Assembly: GCF_014207255.1 (NCBI RefSeq) | Contig: NZ_JACHCZ010000001.1 | Location: forward strand, 1,293,378 to 1,357,377 | Direction: 5' to 3' | Source: Pseudomonas sp. JAI120 | GTDB taxonomy: Bacteria > Pseudomonadota > Gammaproteobacteria > Pseudomonadales > Pseudomonadaceae | Length of the DNA: 64,000 nucleotides | Shown: piece by piece, positions 19,749 to 29,125 of the stretch | Position numbering within the stretch: position 1 is the first letter of the stretch | Layout of the letters: the number at the start of each line of letters is the position of its first letter | Translations under genes and position numbers: made by a program | Notes under the pieces: generated by a model | What the model saw: only the letters and a program-made list of their open reading frames with translations | Database searches by the model: none | What the model was told of the DNA's origin: nothing

Positions 19749-20231
19749 TCAGTGCGCGTCCCACTCGCGTATCCGCACCCGGCAGTGCTTCATGGCATTG
19801 ACAATGTGTTTTTCCACCAGGGTGCGGGAAATACCCAGGCGCTCGGCGATTTGCAGGTGGCTCAGGCCCTCGAGTTTGCGCAGCAGGAAGCTGTCGCGAC
19901 AGGCCGCCGGCAGCTCGGCCAGGGCGCGTTCGAGCATAGCCAGGCGTTGGCCGTAGTCGTGGGTGGCATGGGGCGAACCGGCGGCGAAGCGCTCCTCGCT
20001 GTCGAGTACATCCAGGGGTTCGACCTGGCGCAAGGCGTTACGCCGGTGTCCATCGATCACCAGGTTCAGCGCGGTGCGATACAAAAACGCACGGGGCTGT
20101 TCGATGGGCGTCTCGCTGGAACGTTCCAGCACCCGGACATAAGCGTCATGCACCACATCCTCGGCCACCTGGCGGTTGCCCAGCTTGGCGTTGAGGAAGC
20201 ACACCAGCTCGCGATAGTAGTTTTCCAACAT
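19749..20231 (-). CDS. fpvI: FpvI-type ECF sigma factor
   Basis: A 160-residue ECF sigma factor. Region 2 covers about 5-70 (AEDVVHDAYVRVLE, PRAFLYRTALNLVIDGHRR) and region 4 about 98-155 (LPAACRDSFLLRKLEGL, ISRTLVEKHIVNAMKH). Its place between pvdA and pvdRT-opmQ matches P. aeruginosa fpvI, which drives transcription of the ferripyoverdine receptor gene fpvA. The ATG at 20231 is chosen; a longer frame upstream only reads through a REP element. No fpvR-type anti-sigma gene is adjacent, unlike in P. aeruginosa. A Fur-like site lies in its upstream region. Confidence 0.86.
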   Translation of the reverse strand: MLENYYRELVCFLNAKLGNRQVAEDVVHDAYVRVLERSSETPIEQPRAFLYRTALNLVIDGHRRNALRQVEPLDVLDSEERFAAGSPHATHDYGQRLAMLERALAELPAACRDSFLLRKLEGLSHLQIAERLGISRTLVEKHIVNAMKHCRVRIREWDAH

Positions 20232-20266
20232 GACTCCTGGCCCCCGGGCGGCGGCATTAGGTCCGG

Positions 20267-20361
20267 CAGGAGCGAGCTTGCTCGCGAAGTACCTCAACGA
20301 TAACGCGGGAAACCAGAGTGAACGCGGCGTCCTTGAGCTCTTCGCGAGCAAGCTCGCTCCT
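20267..20361. repeat. REPIN between fpvI and pvdR
   Basis: An inverted pair of GAGCGAGCTTGCTCGC REPs. The spacer reads CGATAACGCGGGAAACCAG, the reverse complement (with changes) of the spacer in the 12001-12101 pair, so this is the same mobile REPIN in the other orientation. It lies in the 347-base gap between fpvI and pvdR, where the fpvR gene would be in P. aeruginosa. The rest of that gap holds the Fur-like site and the PvdS-type promoter of pvdR. Confidence 0.88.
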
Positions 20362-20404
20362 ACAACAAATACAGGCCATTCAGTAATGGCAGTTTGGGTA
20401 GGTG

Positions 20405-20426
20405 CAATTTATAGTAATTCTCATCT
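20405..20426 (-). promoter_or_regulatory. Fur-box-like site upstream of fpvI
   Basis: On the minus strand the sequence AGATGAGAATTACTATAAAT resembles Pseudomonas Fur boxes (AATGAGAATTATTATCATT form). It lies about 175 bases upstream of fpvI, beyond the REPIN, and about 155 bases upstream of pvdR on the other strand. Iron-replete repression of fpvI is the natural reading. Confidence 0.55.
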
Positions 20427-20499
20427 ACTTTTAAACAAGACTTGCATCTACAGGCCGATTTTTTTCTGCACACGACCTGTAACCGCTTATGTATCAGCC

Positions 20500-20523
20500 T
20501 AAATCTTTGGGCAATTCTCTCGT
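20500..20523 (+). promoter_or_regulatory. PvdS-type promoter of pvdRT-opmQ
   Basis: CTAAAT, then 16 bases, then CGT, 55 bases upstream of the pvdR ATG. Same element and spacing as the pvdA site, consistent with co-regulation of pyoverdine synthesis and export by PvdS. Confidence 0.75.
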
Positions 20524-20578
20524 TTAACTGTCAGCTCTGCGCAACTGCGCTCCGAACTTTCCTGGCTGGAACCTAAGC

Positions 20579-21748
20579 ATGAAACGCCCTCGCCCTGCCC
20601 GACGCGCCTTGCTAGCTATTGCGTGCCTGATTCCCATCATCGCCGTCGCCGCCTGGCAGGTATTGCCGACGGGGGGTGAGACCCTGACCACCGTTACCGT
20701 CACCCGCGGCAATATCGAAAACAGCGTCACGGCCCTGGGCACCCTGCAACCGCGCCGGTATGTCGACGTGGGCGCCCAGGCGTCCGGACAGATTCGCAAG
20801 ATCCACGTCGAAGCCGGCGACCAGGTCCAGGAAGGCCAATTGCTGGTGGAGATCGACCCCTCGACGCAAAAAGCCAAGCTCGACGCCAGCCGCTATGCCA
20901 TCGAAAACCTCAAGGCGCAGCTGCAGGAGCAGAAAGCCCAGCACGCACTGGCGCGCCAGAAGTACCAGCGCCAACAGCGCCTGGCCGCCGGCAACGCCAC
21001 CCGCGAGGAGGATGTGCAAACCGCCAAGGCCGAATTGAGCGCCACCCAGGCCCGAGTCGATATGTTCCAGGCGCAGATTCTCCAGGCCCAGGCCAGCCTG
21101 CGCAGCGATGAAGCGGAACTGGGCTATACGCGCATCTACGCACCGATGACCGGCACCGTGGTGGCGGTGGATGCGCGGGTCGGCCAGACCCTCAACGCCC
21201 AGCAGCAGACCCCGCTGATCCTGCGGATCGCCAAGTTGTCGCCGATGACCGTGTGGGCGGAAGTCTCGGAAGCCGACATCGGCCACGTCAAACCCGGCAT
21301 GACCGCCTATTTCACCACCCTCAGCGGCGGCAACCGGCGCTGGTCCAGTACCGTGCGGCAGATCCTGCCGATCCCGCCCAAGCCGCTGAATGAAACCCAG
21401 GGCAGCGGCAGCCCCAACAGTTCCAGCAAGAGCGGCAGCGGGCGCGTGGTGCTGTACACCGTGCTGCTGGACGTGGACAACAGCGACAACGCGCTGATGG
21501 CCGAAATGACCACCCAGGTATTCTTCGTCGCCAGCCAGGTCAAGGATGTCCTCACCGCACCGGTGGCCGCGCTGCTGGGCACCTCAAGTGCCGACAAACA
21601 GATCGCCCGCGTGGTCGCCACCAACGGCCGCATCGAAGAACGTGAAGTGCACCTGGGCATCAGCGATCGCCTGCGGGTCGAAGTGCTCGACGGCCTGCAC
21701 GAAGGCGATCACCTGCTGATCGGCCCGGCCGACGGCAACGGGGGTTGA
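20579..21748 (+). CDS. pvdR: PvdR periplasmic adaptor of the PvdRT-OpmQ efflux pump
   Basis: A 389-residue membrane fusion protein of the MacA type. An N-terminal hydrophobic anchor (about 10-30) is followed by the first lipoyl half ([21 protein letters not shown]), a long alpha-helical hairpin (about 95-185), the second lipoyl half ([19 protein letters not shown]) and the beta-barrel and membrane-proximal domains. It links the inner-membrane ABC protein PvdT to the outer-membrane channel OpmQ. In P. aeruginosa and P. putida this pump recycles and secretes pyoverdine. pvdT begins two bases after the stop. Confidence 0.93.
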   Translation: MKRPRPARRALLAIACLIPIIAVAAWQVLPTGGETLTTVTVTRGNIENSVTALGTLQPRRYVDVGAQASGQIRKIHVEAGDQVQEGQLLVEIDPSTQKAKLDASRYAIENLKAQLQEQKAQHALARQKYQRQQRLAAGNATREEDVQTAKAELSATQARVDMFQAQILQAQASLRSDEAELGYTRIYAPMTGTVVAVDARVGQTLNAQQQTPLILRIAKLSPMTVWAEVSEADIGHVKPGMTAYFTTLSGGNRRWSSTVRQILPIPPKPLNETQGSGSPNSSSKSGSGRVVLYTVLLDVDNSDNALMAEMTTQVFFVASQVKDVLTAPVAALLGTSSADKQIARVVATNGRIEEREVHLGISDRLRVEVLDGLHEGDHLLIGPADGNGG

Positions 21749-21749
21749 G

Positions 21750-23720
21750 GTGACCACACCCCTGATCGAACTCAAGAACATCCGCAAATCCTACGGCGGT
21801 GGCGACAGCCCGCAGGTTGACGTGTTGCGCGGCATCGACCTGTCGATCCATGCCGGGGAATTTGTCGCCATCGTCGGCGCTTCCGGTTCCGGCAAGTCCA
21901 CGCTGATGAATATCCTCGGTTGCCTCGACCGCCCAAGCACAGGCGAGTACCTGTTCGCGGGGGAAAACGTCGCCCACCTGGACAGCGACGAACTGGCCTG
22001 GCTGCGCCGCGAGGCGTTCGGCTTTGTGTTCCAGGGCTACCACCTGATCCCCTCGGGCTCGGCCCAGGAGAACGTCGAGATGCCGGCGATCTATGCCGGC
22101 ATCAGCGCTACCGAGCGCCATGCCCGCGCCCACGCCCTGCTCACCCGCCTGGGCCTGGCCGAGCGCACCGGCAACCGTCCGCACCAGTTGTCCGGCGGTC
22201 AGCAACAGCGCGTCTCGATTGCCCGCGCGCTGATGAACGGCGGCCACATCATCCTGGCGGATGAACCCACCGGCGCCCTCGACAGCCACAGCGGCGCCGA
22301 GGTGATGACCCTGCTCGATGAACTCGCGAGCCAGGGCCATGTGGTGATCCTGATCACCCACGACCGTGAAGTGGCGGCGCGGGCCAACCGCATTATCGAG
22401 ATTCGCGATGGCCTGATCATCAGTGACTCGGCCGATGACGGTGCCGCGCCCCCACCGGCCACCGGCGGCGCGTTGCAAGCCGTGGACCTGCGCCAGCGCC
22501 TGGCCGACGGCGCCGAACACAACGGTGCCTGGAGGGCCGAACTGGTGGACGCCGTCCAGGCTGCGTGGCGGGTGATGTGGATCAACCGCTTCCGCACCGC
22601 ACTGACCCTGCTGGGGATCATCATCGGCGTGGCCTCGGTGGTGGTGATGCTGGCGGTCGGGGAAGGCAGCAAGCGCCAGGTCATGGCGCAGATGGGGGCG
22701 TTCGGCTCCAACATTATCTACCTCAGTGGATCATCGCCCAACCCGCGCACGCCGCTGGGTATCGTGACCCTCGACGACGTCCACGCACTGGCGGCATTAC
22801 CCCAGGTCCAGCGCATCATGCCGGTCAACGGCAGTGAGGCCGGGGTGCGCTTCGGCAACGTCGACTACATGGCCTATGTGGGCGGCAATGACACCAACTT
22901 CCCGGTGATTTTCAACTGGCCGGTGGTCGAGGGCAGTTACTTCACCGCGGCCGACGAGCGCGCCGCCGCCACCGTGGCGGTGATCGGTCACCGTGTGCGT
23001 GAAAAGCTGTTCAAGGGTGAGGTCGACCCCATCGGCCAATACATCCTGATTGAGAACGTCCCGTTCCAGGTGATCGGCGTGCTGGCGGAAAAAGGCGCCA
23101 GCTCCGGCAACAAGGACAGTGATGACCGTATCGCCATCCCCTACACCGCCGCCAGCGTGCGCCTGTTCGGCAGCTACAACCCCGAATACGTGGTGATTGC
23201 CGCCGCCGATGCGCGCAAGGTCCGCGAGGCCGAGGTGGCCATCGACCAGTTGATGCAAAAGCTGCACAACGGCAAGCGCGACTACGAGCTGACCAACAAC
23301 GCGGCGATGATCCAGGCCGAGGCGCGCACCCAGAACACCCTCTCGCTGATGCTCGGCTCGATTGCCGCGATTTCCCTGCTGGTAGGCGGCATTGGCGTGA
23401 TGAACATCATGCTGATGACCGTGCGCGAACGCACCCGCGAGATCGGCATCCGCATGGCCACCGGCGCGCGCCAGCGCGACATCCTGCGCCAGTTCCTGAC
23501 CGAGGCGGTGATGCTGTCGGTGGTCGGCGGCCTGTGTGGCATTGCCCTGGCCCTGCTGGTGGGCGGCGTGCTGGTGCTGGCCCAGGTGGCGGTGCAGTTT
23601 TCCCTGGTGGCGGTGCTTGGCGCATTCGGTTGCGCGTTGGTCACCGGCGTCGTATTCGGCTTCATGCCGGCCCGTAAAGCTGCCCGGCTCGATCCGGTTA
23701 AGGCGTTGACCAGTGAATAA
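21750..23720 (+). CDS. pvdT: PvdT MacB-type ABC transporter
   Basis: A 656-residue fused ABC transporter. The N-terminal ATPase (about 1-235) has Walker [11 protein letters not shown], signature [15 protein letters not shown] and Walker B LADEPTG. The first membrane helix (about 285-310) leads to a MacB periplasmic core (about 310-500) and the C-terminal FtsX-type permease helices. The start is GTG at 21750. It overlaps opmQ by eight bases. With PvdR and OpmQ it forms the tripartite pump for pyoverdine release. Confidence 0.93.
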   Translation: MTTPLIELKNIRKSYGGGDSPQVDVLRGIDLSIHAGEFVAIVGASGSGKSTLMNILGCLDRPSTGEYLFAGENVAHLDSDELAWLRREAFGFVFQGYHLIPSGSAQENVEMPAIYAGISATERHARAHALLTRLGLAERTGNRPHQLSGGQQQRVSIARALMNGGHIILADEPTGALDSHSGAEVMTLLDELASQGHVVILITHDREVAARANRIIEIRDGLIISDSADDGAAPPPATGGALQAVDLRQRLADGAEHNGAWRAELVDAVQAAWRVMWINRFRTALTLLGIIIGVASVVVMLAVGEGSKRQVMAQMGAFGSNIIYLSGSSPNPRTPLGIVTLDDVHALAALPQVQRIMPVNGSEAGVRFGNVDYMAYVGGNDTNFPVIFNWPVVEGSYFTAADERAAATVAVIGHRVREKLFKGEVDPIGQYILIENVPFQVIGVLAEKGASSGNKDSDDRIAIPYTAASVRLFGSYNPEYVVIAAADARKVREAEVAIDQLMQKLHNGKRDYELTNNAAMIQAEARTQNTLSLMLGSIAAISLLVGGIGVMNIMLMTVRERTREIGIRMATGARQRDILRQFLTEAVMLSVVGGLCGIALALLVGGVLVLAQVAVQFSLVAVLGAFGCALVTGVVFGFMPARKAARLDPVKALTSE

Positions 23721-25125
23721 ACGATCCATCCCCGCGCACCTGCCCGCACTCGGCCTGTGCCTGCTGCTCACGGCCTGCGCCGGTGACCCGTCCGCCGTGG
23801 ACAGCGGTATCGCGCCGCCGGCCGCCTGGCAGTTCGCCGAGCGCGACGCCGCCCAGGCCACCAACCAGCGCTGGTGGACGCAGTTCGGCAGCCCACGGTT
23901 GAACAGGCTGGTCGACCAGGCCCGGCGTGACAGCTTCGACGTGGCCGCCGCCATGGCACGCGTGCGCCAGGCCCAGGCCAGTGCGGTGATTGCCGGGGCG
24001 CCACTGTTGCCCGAGGTGAAGTTCAACCTCGCCACCAGCCACCAGAAACTGCTGCACGGCCCGGGCGGACCGGACCTGGACGCCTCGCAAAGCGATGACG
24101 CCGTCGACAATTTCGGTGTCAACCTTACCGCCAGTTATGAGGTGGACTTCTGGGGCGGCCGCGCCGCTGCCCGTGACAGCGCCCTGCACAGCCTGCGCGC
24201 CAGCGAGTTCGACCAGGCCACCGTGGAGCTGACCTTGCTCAGCAGCGTAGCCGACCGCTACGCGCAAACCCTCGCGGCCCGCCAGCGCCAGCAGATCGCC
24301 GAGTTGAACCTGGCCAATGCGCGTAACGTGCTCGACCTGGTGCAGACCCGCTACGACGCAGGCTCCGCCACGGCCCTGGAACTGGCCCAGCAGAAAAGCC
24401 TGGTGGCCAGCCAGCAACGCCAACTGCCGTTGATTCAACAACTGGCCGAAGAATCCCAGATCACCCTTGCCGCCCTCCTCGGCCAGCCGGTTCAGGCCCT
24501 GGACCTGGGCGCCGAACCTTTCCAGGACCTGACCTGGCCAACCATCGGTGCCGGCATGCCCAGCCAGCTGCTCAGCCGCCGGCCGGACATCGCCAAGGCC
24601 GAGGCCCAACTGGCGGCAGCCCAGGCGGACGTCACCGTGGCCCGCGCCGCCATGCTGCCGGCCCTGACCCTCGGCGCCACACTCGGCTCCGACGCCTACA
24701 AGGCCCTGGACGTCCTGCGCAGCCCCTACTACACACTGACGGCCGGCCTGGTCGGGCCGATCTTCAACAACGGCCGTTTAAGCGCCGAGCGCGACAAAGC
24801 GCGCGCCCGCCAGGATGAGCTGTTGCAAACCTACCGAGGCGCGATCATCAATGGCTTTGCCGATGTGGAAAAAGCCCTCAGCAGCATCACGCGCCTGGAC
24901 CAGCAGCGCCAATGGCAAACGGAAGAACTGCAACAGGCCCAAACCGCCTTCCAGATCGCCGAAAGCCGCTACCAGGCGGGTGCCGAAGACTTGCTCACGG
25001 TGCTGGAAACCCAGCGCACCCTGTATGCCGCCCAGGACTTGAACGTGCAATTGCGACTGTCGCGCCTGCAGGCCAGCATCGCGCTGTACAAGGCATTGGG
25101 CGGCGGTTGGAAAACCAAAATCTGA
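23713..25125 (+). CDS. opmQ: OpmQ outer-membrane efflux channel
   Basis: A 470-residue NodT/TolC-family outer-membrane factor. A lipoprotein signal ends at the lipobox LLTAC with C22 as the lipidated residue. Two outer-membrane efflux repeats (about 65-250 and 275-460) contain [21 protein letters not shown], a motif of this family split here by the limit on quoted length. Start is GTG overlapping pvdT. It forms the exit duct of the PvdRT pump. Confidence 0.92.
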   Translation: MNKRSIPAHLPALGLCLLLTACAGDPSAVDSGIAPPAAWQFAERDAAQATNQRWWTQFGSPRLNRLVDQARRDSFDVAAAMARVRQAQASAVIAGAPLLPEVKFNLATSHQKLLHGPGGPDLDASQSDDAVDNFGVNLTASYEVDFWGGRAAARDSALHSLRASEFDQATVELTLLSSVADRYAQTLAARQRQQIAELNLANARNVLDLVQTRYDAGSATALELAQQKSLVASQQRQLPLIQQLAEESQITLAALLGQPVQALDLGAEPFQDLTWPTIGAGMPSQLLSRRPDIAKAEAQLAAAQADVTVARAAMLPALTLGATLGSDAYKALDVLRSPYYTLTAGLVGPIFNNGRLSAERDKARARQDELLQTYRGAIINGFADVEKALSSITRLDQQRQWQTEELQQAQTAFQIAESRYQAGAEDLLTVLETQRTLYAAQDLNVQLRLSRLQASIALYKALGGGWKTKI

Positions 25126-25233
25126 TAAACAAAACTCCAATTTCGTACACGAGTCGTCTACCGCCCCTACATTCTTCGCCCCAGGTTCCTTGGTAAAAAA
25201 TGCCGCTATCACACGGCTGCCAGGGACCACTGG

Positions 25234-25983
25234 ATGAATGTTGCAAAATACCTCGCGTGCGGCTGTTTCTGGTTGATGGCAAACCTTGGCCAGGCAGAGC
25301 CACTGATCAAACCCACCGCCATTGATTGGCTGCTCGACTGCCCCCTTCCCGCCGCCGAACGGCTGGACCCCGAGGTGCTGTCGCGCACCCAGTGTGGCAT
25401 CGTGACCGTACCGCGCAATTACGCGGCGCCGCGTCAAGGCAGCATCCGTCTCTACCTGACCCGTGTGGGCGCCCGCGAGCCGCTGAACCGCGCCGGCCTG
25501 GTCTTCGCCCAGGCCGGCAACGCCTCGAGAAGCAACACCGGCGGCACCTTCGCCATTCAGTTGGCCAGCCGCTGGGGCGACTACTCCACTCAGGCTTACC
25601 GCAGGCTGCTCAATTACTATGACGTCATCGAACTCAGCCCCCGCGACCTCAAGCACGACAAAAGCGTCGAACAGGCCGCACGGGACATGGAGTTCGTACG
25701 TGCCCAACTGGGCGATGCGCAACTGCTTTACCTGGGCAATGCTGACGCCTCGCGGCTGGGCAACCGCTACGGGACGCTGTATCCGGAACGCGTCGCGCGC
25801 ATGGTCCTGGTCAATGCCCCATACGGAGAAAAGGCCGCACCCTTGGTCGAACAGCTGCACCTCAAGGAGGCGGCTCAGACGGGGACCAGCGGCTGCGTCA
25901 GCCAGTGGGTCGGCGACTTCCTGGCCTATGGCAAGCAACCACCCCCTTCTACGCGCTGCCTGGATTCGGGTAATTGGGAGTAG
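25234..25983 (+). CDS. Secreted alpha/beta-hydrolase-like protein, probably inactive
   Basis: A 249-residue protein with a signal peptide (about 1-21, cut after GQA). The body resembles the N-terminal half of TAP-type alpha/beta-hydrolase peptidases: CGIVTVPRNYAAPRQGSIRL near 53-72, and RYGTLYPERVARMVLVNAP near 180. At the nucleophile elbow, where G-x-S-x-G is expected, it reads LGNADASRLG, so the usual serine is not in place. Family members are about 450-500 residues; this one stops at 249, before the expected Asp and His. It may be a decayed or repurposed remnant. It stands alone between opmQ and the GntR gene. Confidence 0.6.
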   Translation: MNVAKYLACGCFWLMANLGQAEPLIKPTAIDWLLDCPLPAAERLDPEVLSRTQCGIVTVPRNYAAPRQGSIRLYLTRVGAREPLNRAGLVFAQAGNASRSNTGGTFAIQLASRWGDYSTQAYRRLLNYYDVIELSPRDLKHDKSVEQAARDMEFVRAQLGDAQLLYLGNADASRLGNRYGTLYPERVARMVLVNAPYGEKAAPLVEQLHLKEAAQTGTSGCVSQWVGDFLAYGKQPPPSTRCLDSGNWE

Positions 25984-26058
25984 GGCGTCATTTACGACCT
26001 GTTGCCGCCGAAAACGACACCCTGCGTTGACGCTCCGTCTCAATCGTTATTAAGTGCT

Positions 26059-26083
26059 ATTTATCCGCATTAATACGATAAAT
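26059..26083. promoter_or_regulatory. Inverted repeat, candidate GntR autoregulatory operator
   Basis: ATTTATC, 11 bases, GATAAAT: a perfect 7-base inverted repeat ending 8 bases before the GntR start codon. Position and symmetry suit an autoregulatory operator, but no binding consensus is recognised. Confidence 0.4.
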
Positions 26084-26090
26084 CGACCCC

Positions 26091-26858
26091 ATGCTGACTC
26101 GCCCGCTACGCCGCAAACGCCAGAAGCTGTCCGACGTGATTGTCGAGTCGGTCAAGCGCTCCATCGTCACCGACGCCTTGAAGCCCGGCGACCGCCTGCC
26201 CACCGAGCGTGAGCTGATGGAAAGCTTCCAGTGCTCCAAGGGCTCGGCCCGTGAAGCGCTCAAGGCCCTGGAGGTCGAGGGGCTGGTGAGTACCCGCACC
26301 GGCCCCAGCGGCGGTGCCTACCTGAACCAGGCCGGCACTGAACCCGCCAGCCGTGCCCTGCGTAACTACCTGCACTTTCAGCACCTGGATGGCGAGCAGG
26401 TGTACCAATTGCGCAAGGTCATCGAAGTGGAGCTGGCGGTGTCAGTGCTCGGGCGCCTGAGTGAAGACGACTACCAGGCCCTGCAGGACAACGTGGATTT
26501 CTGCAGCGCTCCCGAAGACAGCGAAGCCGGCCAGCGCGAGCAACGCCTGGCGGAACTGGAGTTTCATAACCTGCTGGCCAAGGCCTGCCCCAACCCGTTG
26601 CTGAGCTTTATGGCGCAGTTTCTCAACGATCTGCTGCGCGACCTGGTGGTGCTGAAAAAAGCCTACAAGCCCAAGCGCAAGCAGTTCGACGCCGCCAACC
26701 TCGACTATCACAAGCAACTGCTGAGCGCCTTTCGCGCCGGGGATGAGGGCGCGGTACGCAGCCTGATGCATGAACATATGTGCGACGCCGAACACCATAT
26801 GACCGCGCTGGAAGGCCAGGTCAGCCCGCACTTTCTACTGGAGTTCGATCACTCTTAA
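26091..26858 (+). CDS. GntR-family (FadR subfamily) regulator
   Basis: A 255-residue regulator. The N-terminal winged helix-turn-helix (about 10-80) has the family pattern LKPGDRLPTERELMESF and GSAREALKALEVEGLV. The C-terminal all-helical FCD domain (about 95-235) carries the acid/histidine residues that bind metal and ligand in this group. It is upstream of and on the same strand as the Liv-type transporter and hydrolase operon, so it most likely controls it. No good ribosome-binding site is seen before the ATG. Confidence 0.86.
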   Translation: MLTRPLRRKRQKLSDVIVESVKRSIVTDALKPGDRLPTERELMESFQCSKGSAREALKALEVEGLVSTRTGPSGGAYLNQAGTEPASRALRNYLHFQHLDGEQVYQLRKVIEVELAVSVLGRLSEDDYQALQDNVDFCSAPEDSEAGQREQRLAELEFHNLLAKACPNPLLSFMAQFLNDLLRDLVVLKKAYKPKRKQFDAANLDYHKQLLSAFRAGDEGAVRSLMHEHMCDAEHHMTALEGQVSPHFLLEFDHS

Positions 26859-26992
26859 GAACACCCCCTCCCACAGTTGACTGCATTACAAACCGCACAT
26901 TGCGTTACCCCAATAACAGGCCTGCCCACAGGCCCTGCTCCACCGTATCGCCATTGCTACTCCTGCCAATAACTAAACCAGGGAGTCACCCC

Positions 26993-28195
26993 ATGCAGCG
27001 TCGTACGTTATTGAAAGCCAGTCTTACTGCGGCCGCCGCCCTCAGCCTTCCGCTGAGCGTACGGTCCGCATTCGCCGCCGAGCCCTTTACCTTTTACGGC
27101 CTCAAGTCCATGTCCGGCGCCTTTGCCAGCTATGGCAAGTTTGCCGACATGGGTTCGCGCCTGGCGGTGGCACAACACACCGAGCTCCTGGGCCGCCCAT
27201 TGAACTACAAGGTCATCGACACCGAGGGCAACGCCGGCAAAGCCGTACGCAAGGTACAGGAGGCAATCCAGCAGGACGGCGCGCGGTTCTTCCAGGGCTG
27301 CACGCTGTCGTCGTCGGCGCTGGCGGTGGCCAAGGAAGTCGACAAGGTCGGCGGTGTATTCATGACCCCGGTCGGGGCCGATGAAGTCACCGGCAAAGAC
27401 TGCAACCACGCCACGTTCCGCTGGTCGGTGCCTACCTACGGCGCCATCCGCGAAACCATGGTGCCGCTGATCAAACTGCTGCCGGACGCCAAGCGCTGGT
27501 ACACCATCACGCCACAATATGTGTTCGGCGAAGCGCTGCTCGAAGGCGCCAGAAACGTGCTCAAGGAACACGGCCTGGAACACGTCGGCAACAGCTACCA
27601 CTCGCTGCAGGAACAGGAATTCTCCGGCTACCTCACCAATGCCATTTCCACCAAGCCGGATGTGCTGGTGTTGCTCAACTTTGGCAGCCAATCGTCCAAC
27701 ACCCTGCGCCAGGCGGTGAACTTCGGCATCAAGGAGCGCATGAAAGTGCTGTTGGTGTGGTCCGCCGGACTCGACCAGTTCCAGGAACTGGGCAGCGACA
27801 TCCTCGAAGGCGTGTACCTCGGCGCGCAGTACTGGCATCAGGTCGACACCCCGCTCAACCGCGAGCTGGTCAAGCTGACCCAGGCCAAGTACGGCATCAA
27901 CCCCACCTACCCGTTGGCCGCCGACTACATCAGCACCAAAGTCATGCTCGACACCATCATCGCCACCGGCAGCTTCGACGGGCCGACCGTGGCCAAGGCC
28001 ATGCAGGGCCTGAGTTTCGAAGGCCCCACCGGCAAAGAGTCGATTCGCGCCGGCGACCACCAGGTGATCAAGGACTACTACCTGCTGGTCGGCAAGGCCG
28101 CCGGCGACATGGCCGACAAGGATGACCTGGCCAAGGTGCTCAACGCCGGCCAGTCATTCCCGCCGGTGGAAGCCACGGGCTGTACGCTCGCCTGA
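26993..28195 (+). CDS. Liv-type ABC transporter substrate-binding protein
   Basis: A 400-residue periplasmic binding protein of the type I (LivJ/amide) class. The N-terminus MQRRTLLKASLTAAAAL, ending near AFAA, is an export signal with a twin-arginine-like start. The mature protein begins with FTFYGLKSMSGAFASYGKFA. The ATG at 26993 follows a GGGAG site. It heads an operon with two permeases, two ATPases and two C-N hydrolases, so its ligand is probably an amide, carbamoyl or hydantoin-like compound, not a simple branched-chain amino acid. Confidence 0.88.
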   Translation: MQRRTLLKASLTAAAALSLPLSVRSAFAAEPFTFYGLKSMSGAFASYGKFADMGSRLAVAQHTELLGRPLNYKVIDTEGNAGKAVRKVQEAIQQDGARFFQGCTLSSSALAVAKEVDKVGGVFMTPVGADEVTGKDCNHATFRWSVPTYGAIRETMVPLIKLLPDAKRWYTITPQYVFGEALLEGARNVLKEHGLEHVGNSYHSLQEQEFSGYLTNAISTKPDVLVLLNFGSQSSNTLRQAVNFGIKERMKVLLVWSAGLDQFQELGSDILEGVYLGAQYWHQVDTPLNRELVKLTQAKYGINPTYPLAADYISTKVMLDTIIATGSFDGPTVAKAMQGLSFEGPTGKESIRAGDHQVIKDYYLLVGKAAGDMADKDDLAKVLNAGQSFPPVEATGCTLA

Positions 28196-28223
28196 TCCGC
28201 TAAAACTTCACCGGTTGTACACG

Positions 28224-28249
28224 GCAGGGCCGCCCCGGCGGCCACCTGT
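28224..28249 (+). promoter_or_regulatory. Intercistronic hairpin after the binding-protein gene
   Basis: CAGGGCCGCC-CC-GGCGGCCACCTG forms a GC-rich stem without a T-run, 30 bases after the stop of the binding-protein gene and before the permease gene. Such stems often protect the 5' part of the message and raise the amount of binding protein. Confidence 0.5.
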
Positions 28250-28263
28250 TCGAGGGTTTCTGC

Positions 28264-29124
28264 ATGCTTAATCTTTACCTGTTCCAGATACTCAACGGCC
28301 TTGGATTGGGGATGATCTACTTCCTGATCGCGGTCGGGCTGACGATCATTTTCGGCCTGCTCAACTTCGTCAACTTCGCCCACGGCGCGTTCTTCCTGCT
28401 GGGCGCCTACATCTGCTACACCGCCGTGAGCCTCACCGGCAGCTTCTGGCTGGCGCTGTTGATTGCGCCGCTGGTGGTGGCCGCGTTGGCCTGGGTGATC
28501 GAGCGTGTATTGATCCAGCGGATCTATCACTTGCCGCACATGTTCCAGATCCTGGTCACGCTGGGCATCGCGCTGATCATCCAGGAAGCCAGCGTGATGA
28601 TCTGGGGCCCGGTGGGCAAAAGCGTCGCCGTGCCGGAACTGCTGCGCGGCGTGCTGGTGGTGGGTGATTTCGTCTACCCGTACTACCGGCTGTTCCTGAT
28701 TGTGTTTTCCGGGTTGGTTGGCCTGGGCCTGTGGCTGCTGCTGGAGCGCACGCGCTTTGGCGCCCTGGTGCGCGCCGGCAGTGAAAGCACCGAGACCGTG
28801 TCGCTGCTCGGCACGAATATCTTCCGCCTGTTCTCCATGACCTTCGCCCTCGGCGTCGGCCTGGCCGGCATGGCCGGTGTGCTGTTCGCGCCGTTGCGCG
28901 GCGCCCAGCCGTTCGTGGGCCCGGAGATTCTCGGCATCGCCTTCGTGGTGGTGGTGATCGGCGGCATGGGCTCGTTCAGCGGTGCACTGGTCGGCGGTTT
29001 ACTGGTGGGCGTGGTGCAAAGCCTGATGACCACACTCTGGCCCCAAGGCGCGAGCCTGATGATCTACGGCGCCATGGCCGTGGTGATTCTGGTGCGTCCT
29101 TACGGCCTGTTTGGGAGAGCCTGA
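28264..29124 (+). CDS. Liv-type ABC permease (LivH-like)
   Basis: A 286-residue inner-membrane permease of the LivH family, with about eight hydrophobic helices. The N-terminal LNGLGLGMIYFLIAVGLTII and GLLNFVNFAHGAFFLLGAY are the family's signature segments. The C-terminal cytoplasmic loop GTNIFRLFSMTFALGVGLAG contacts the ATPases. The LivM-like gene starts two bases past its stop. Confidence 0.92.
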   Translation: MLNLYLFQILNGLGLGMIYFLIAVGLTIIFGLLNFVNFAHGAFFLLGAYICYTAVSLTGSFWLALLIAPLVVAALAWVIERVLIQRIYHLPHMFQILVTLGIALIIQEASVMIWGPVGKSVAVPELLRGVLVVGDFVYPYYRLFLIVFSGLVGLGLWLLLERTRFGALVRAGSESTETVSLLGTNIFRLFSMTFALGVGLAGMAGVLFAPLRGAQPFVGPEILGIAFVVVVIGGMGSFSGALVGGLLVGVVQSLMTTLWPQGASLMIYGAMAVVILVRPYGLFGRA

Positions 29125-29125
29125 C

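Noticed and set aside
20232-20351. A 40-codon N-terminal extension of fpvI
   Set aside because: It reads through a REPIN (giving YFASKLAPAG), which is a sign of a non-coding palindrome; the ATG at 20231 gives a normal ECF length.
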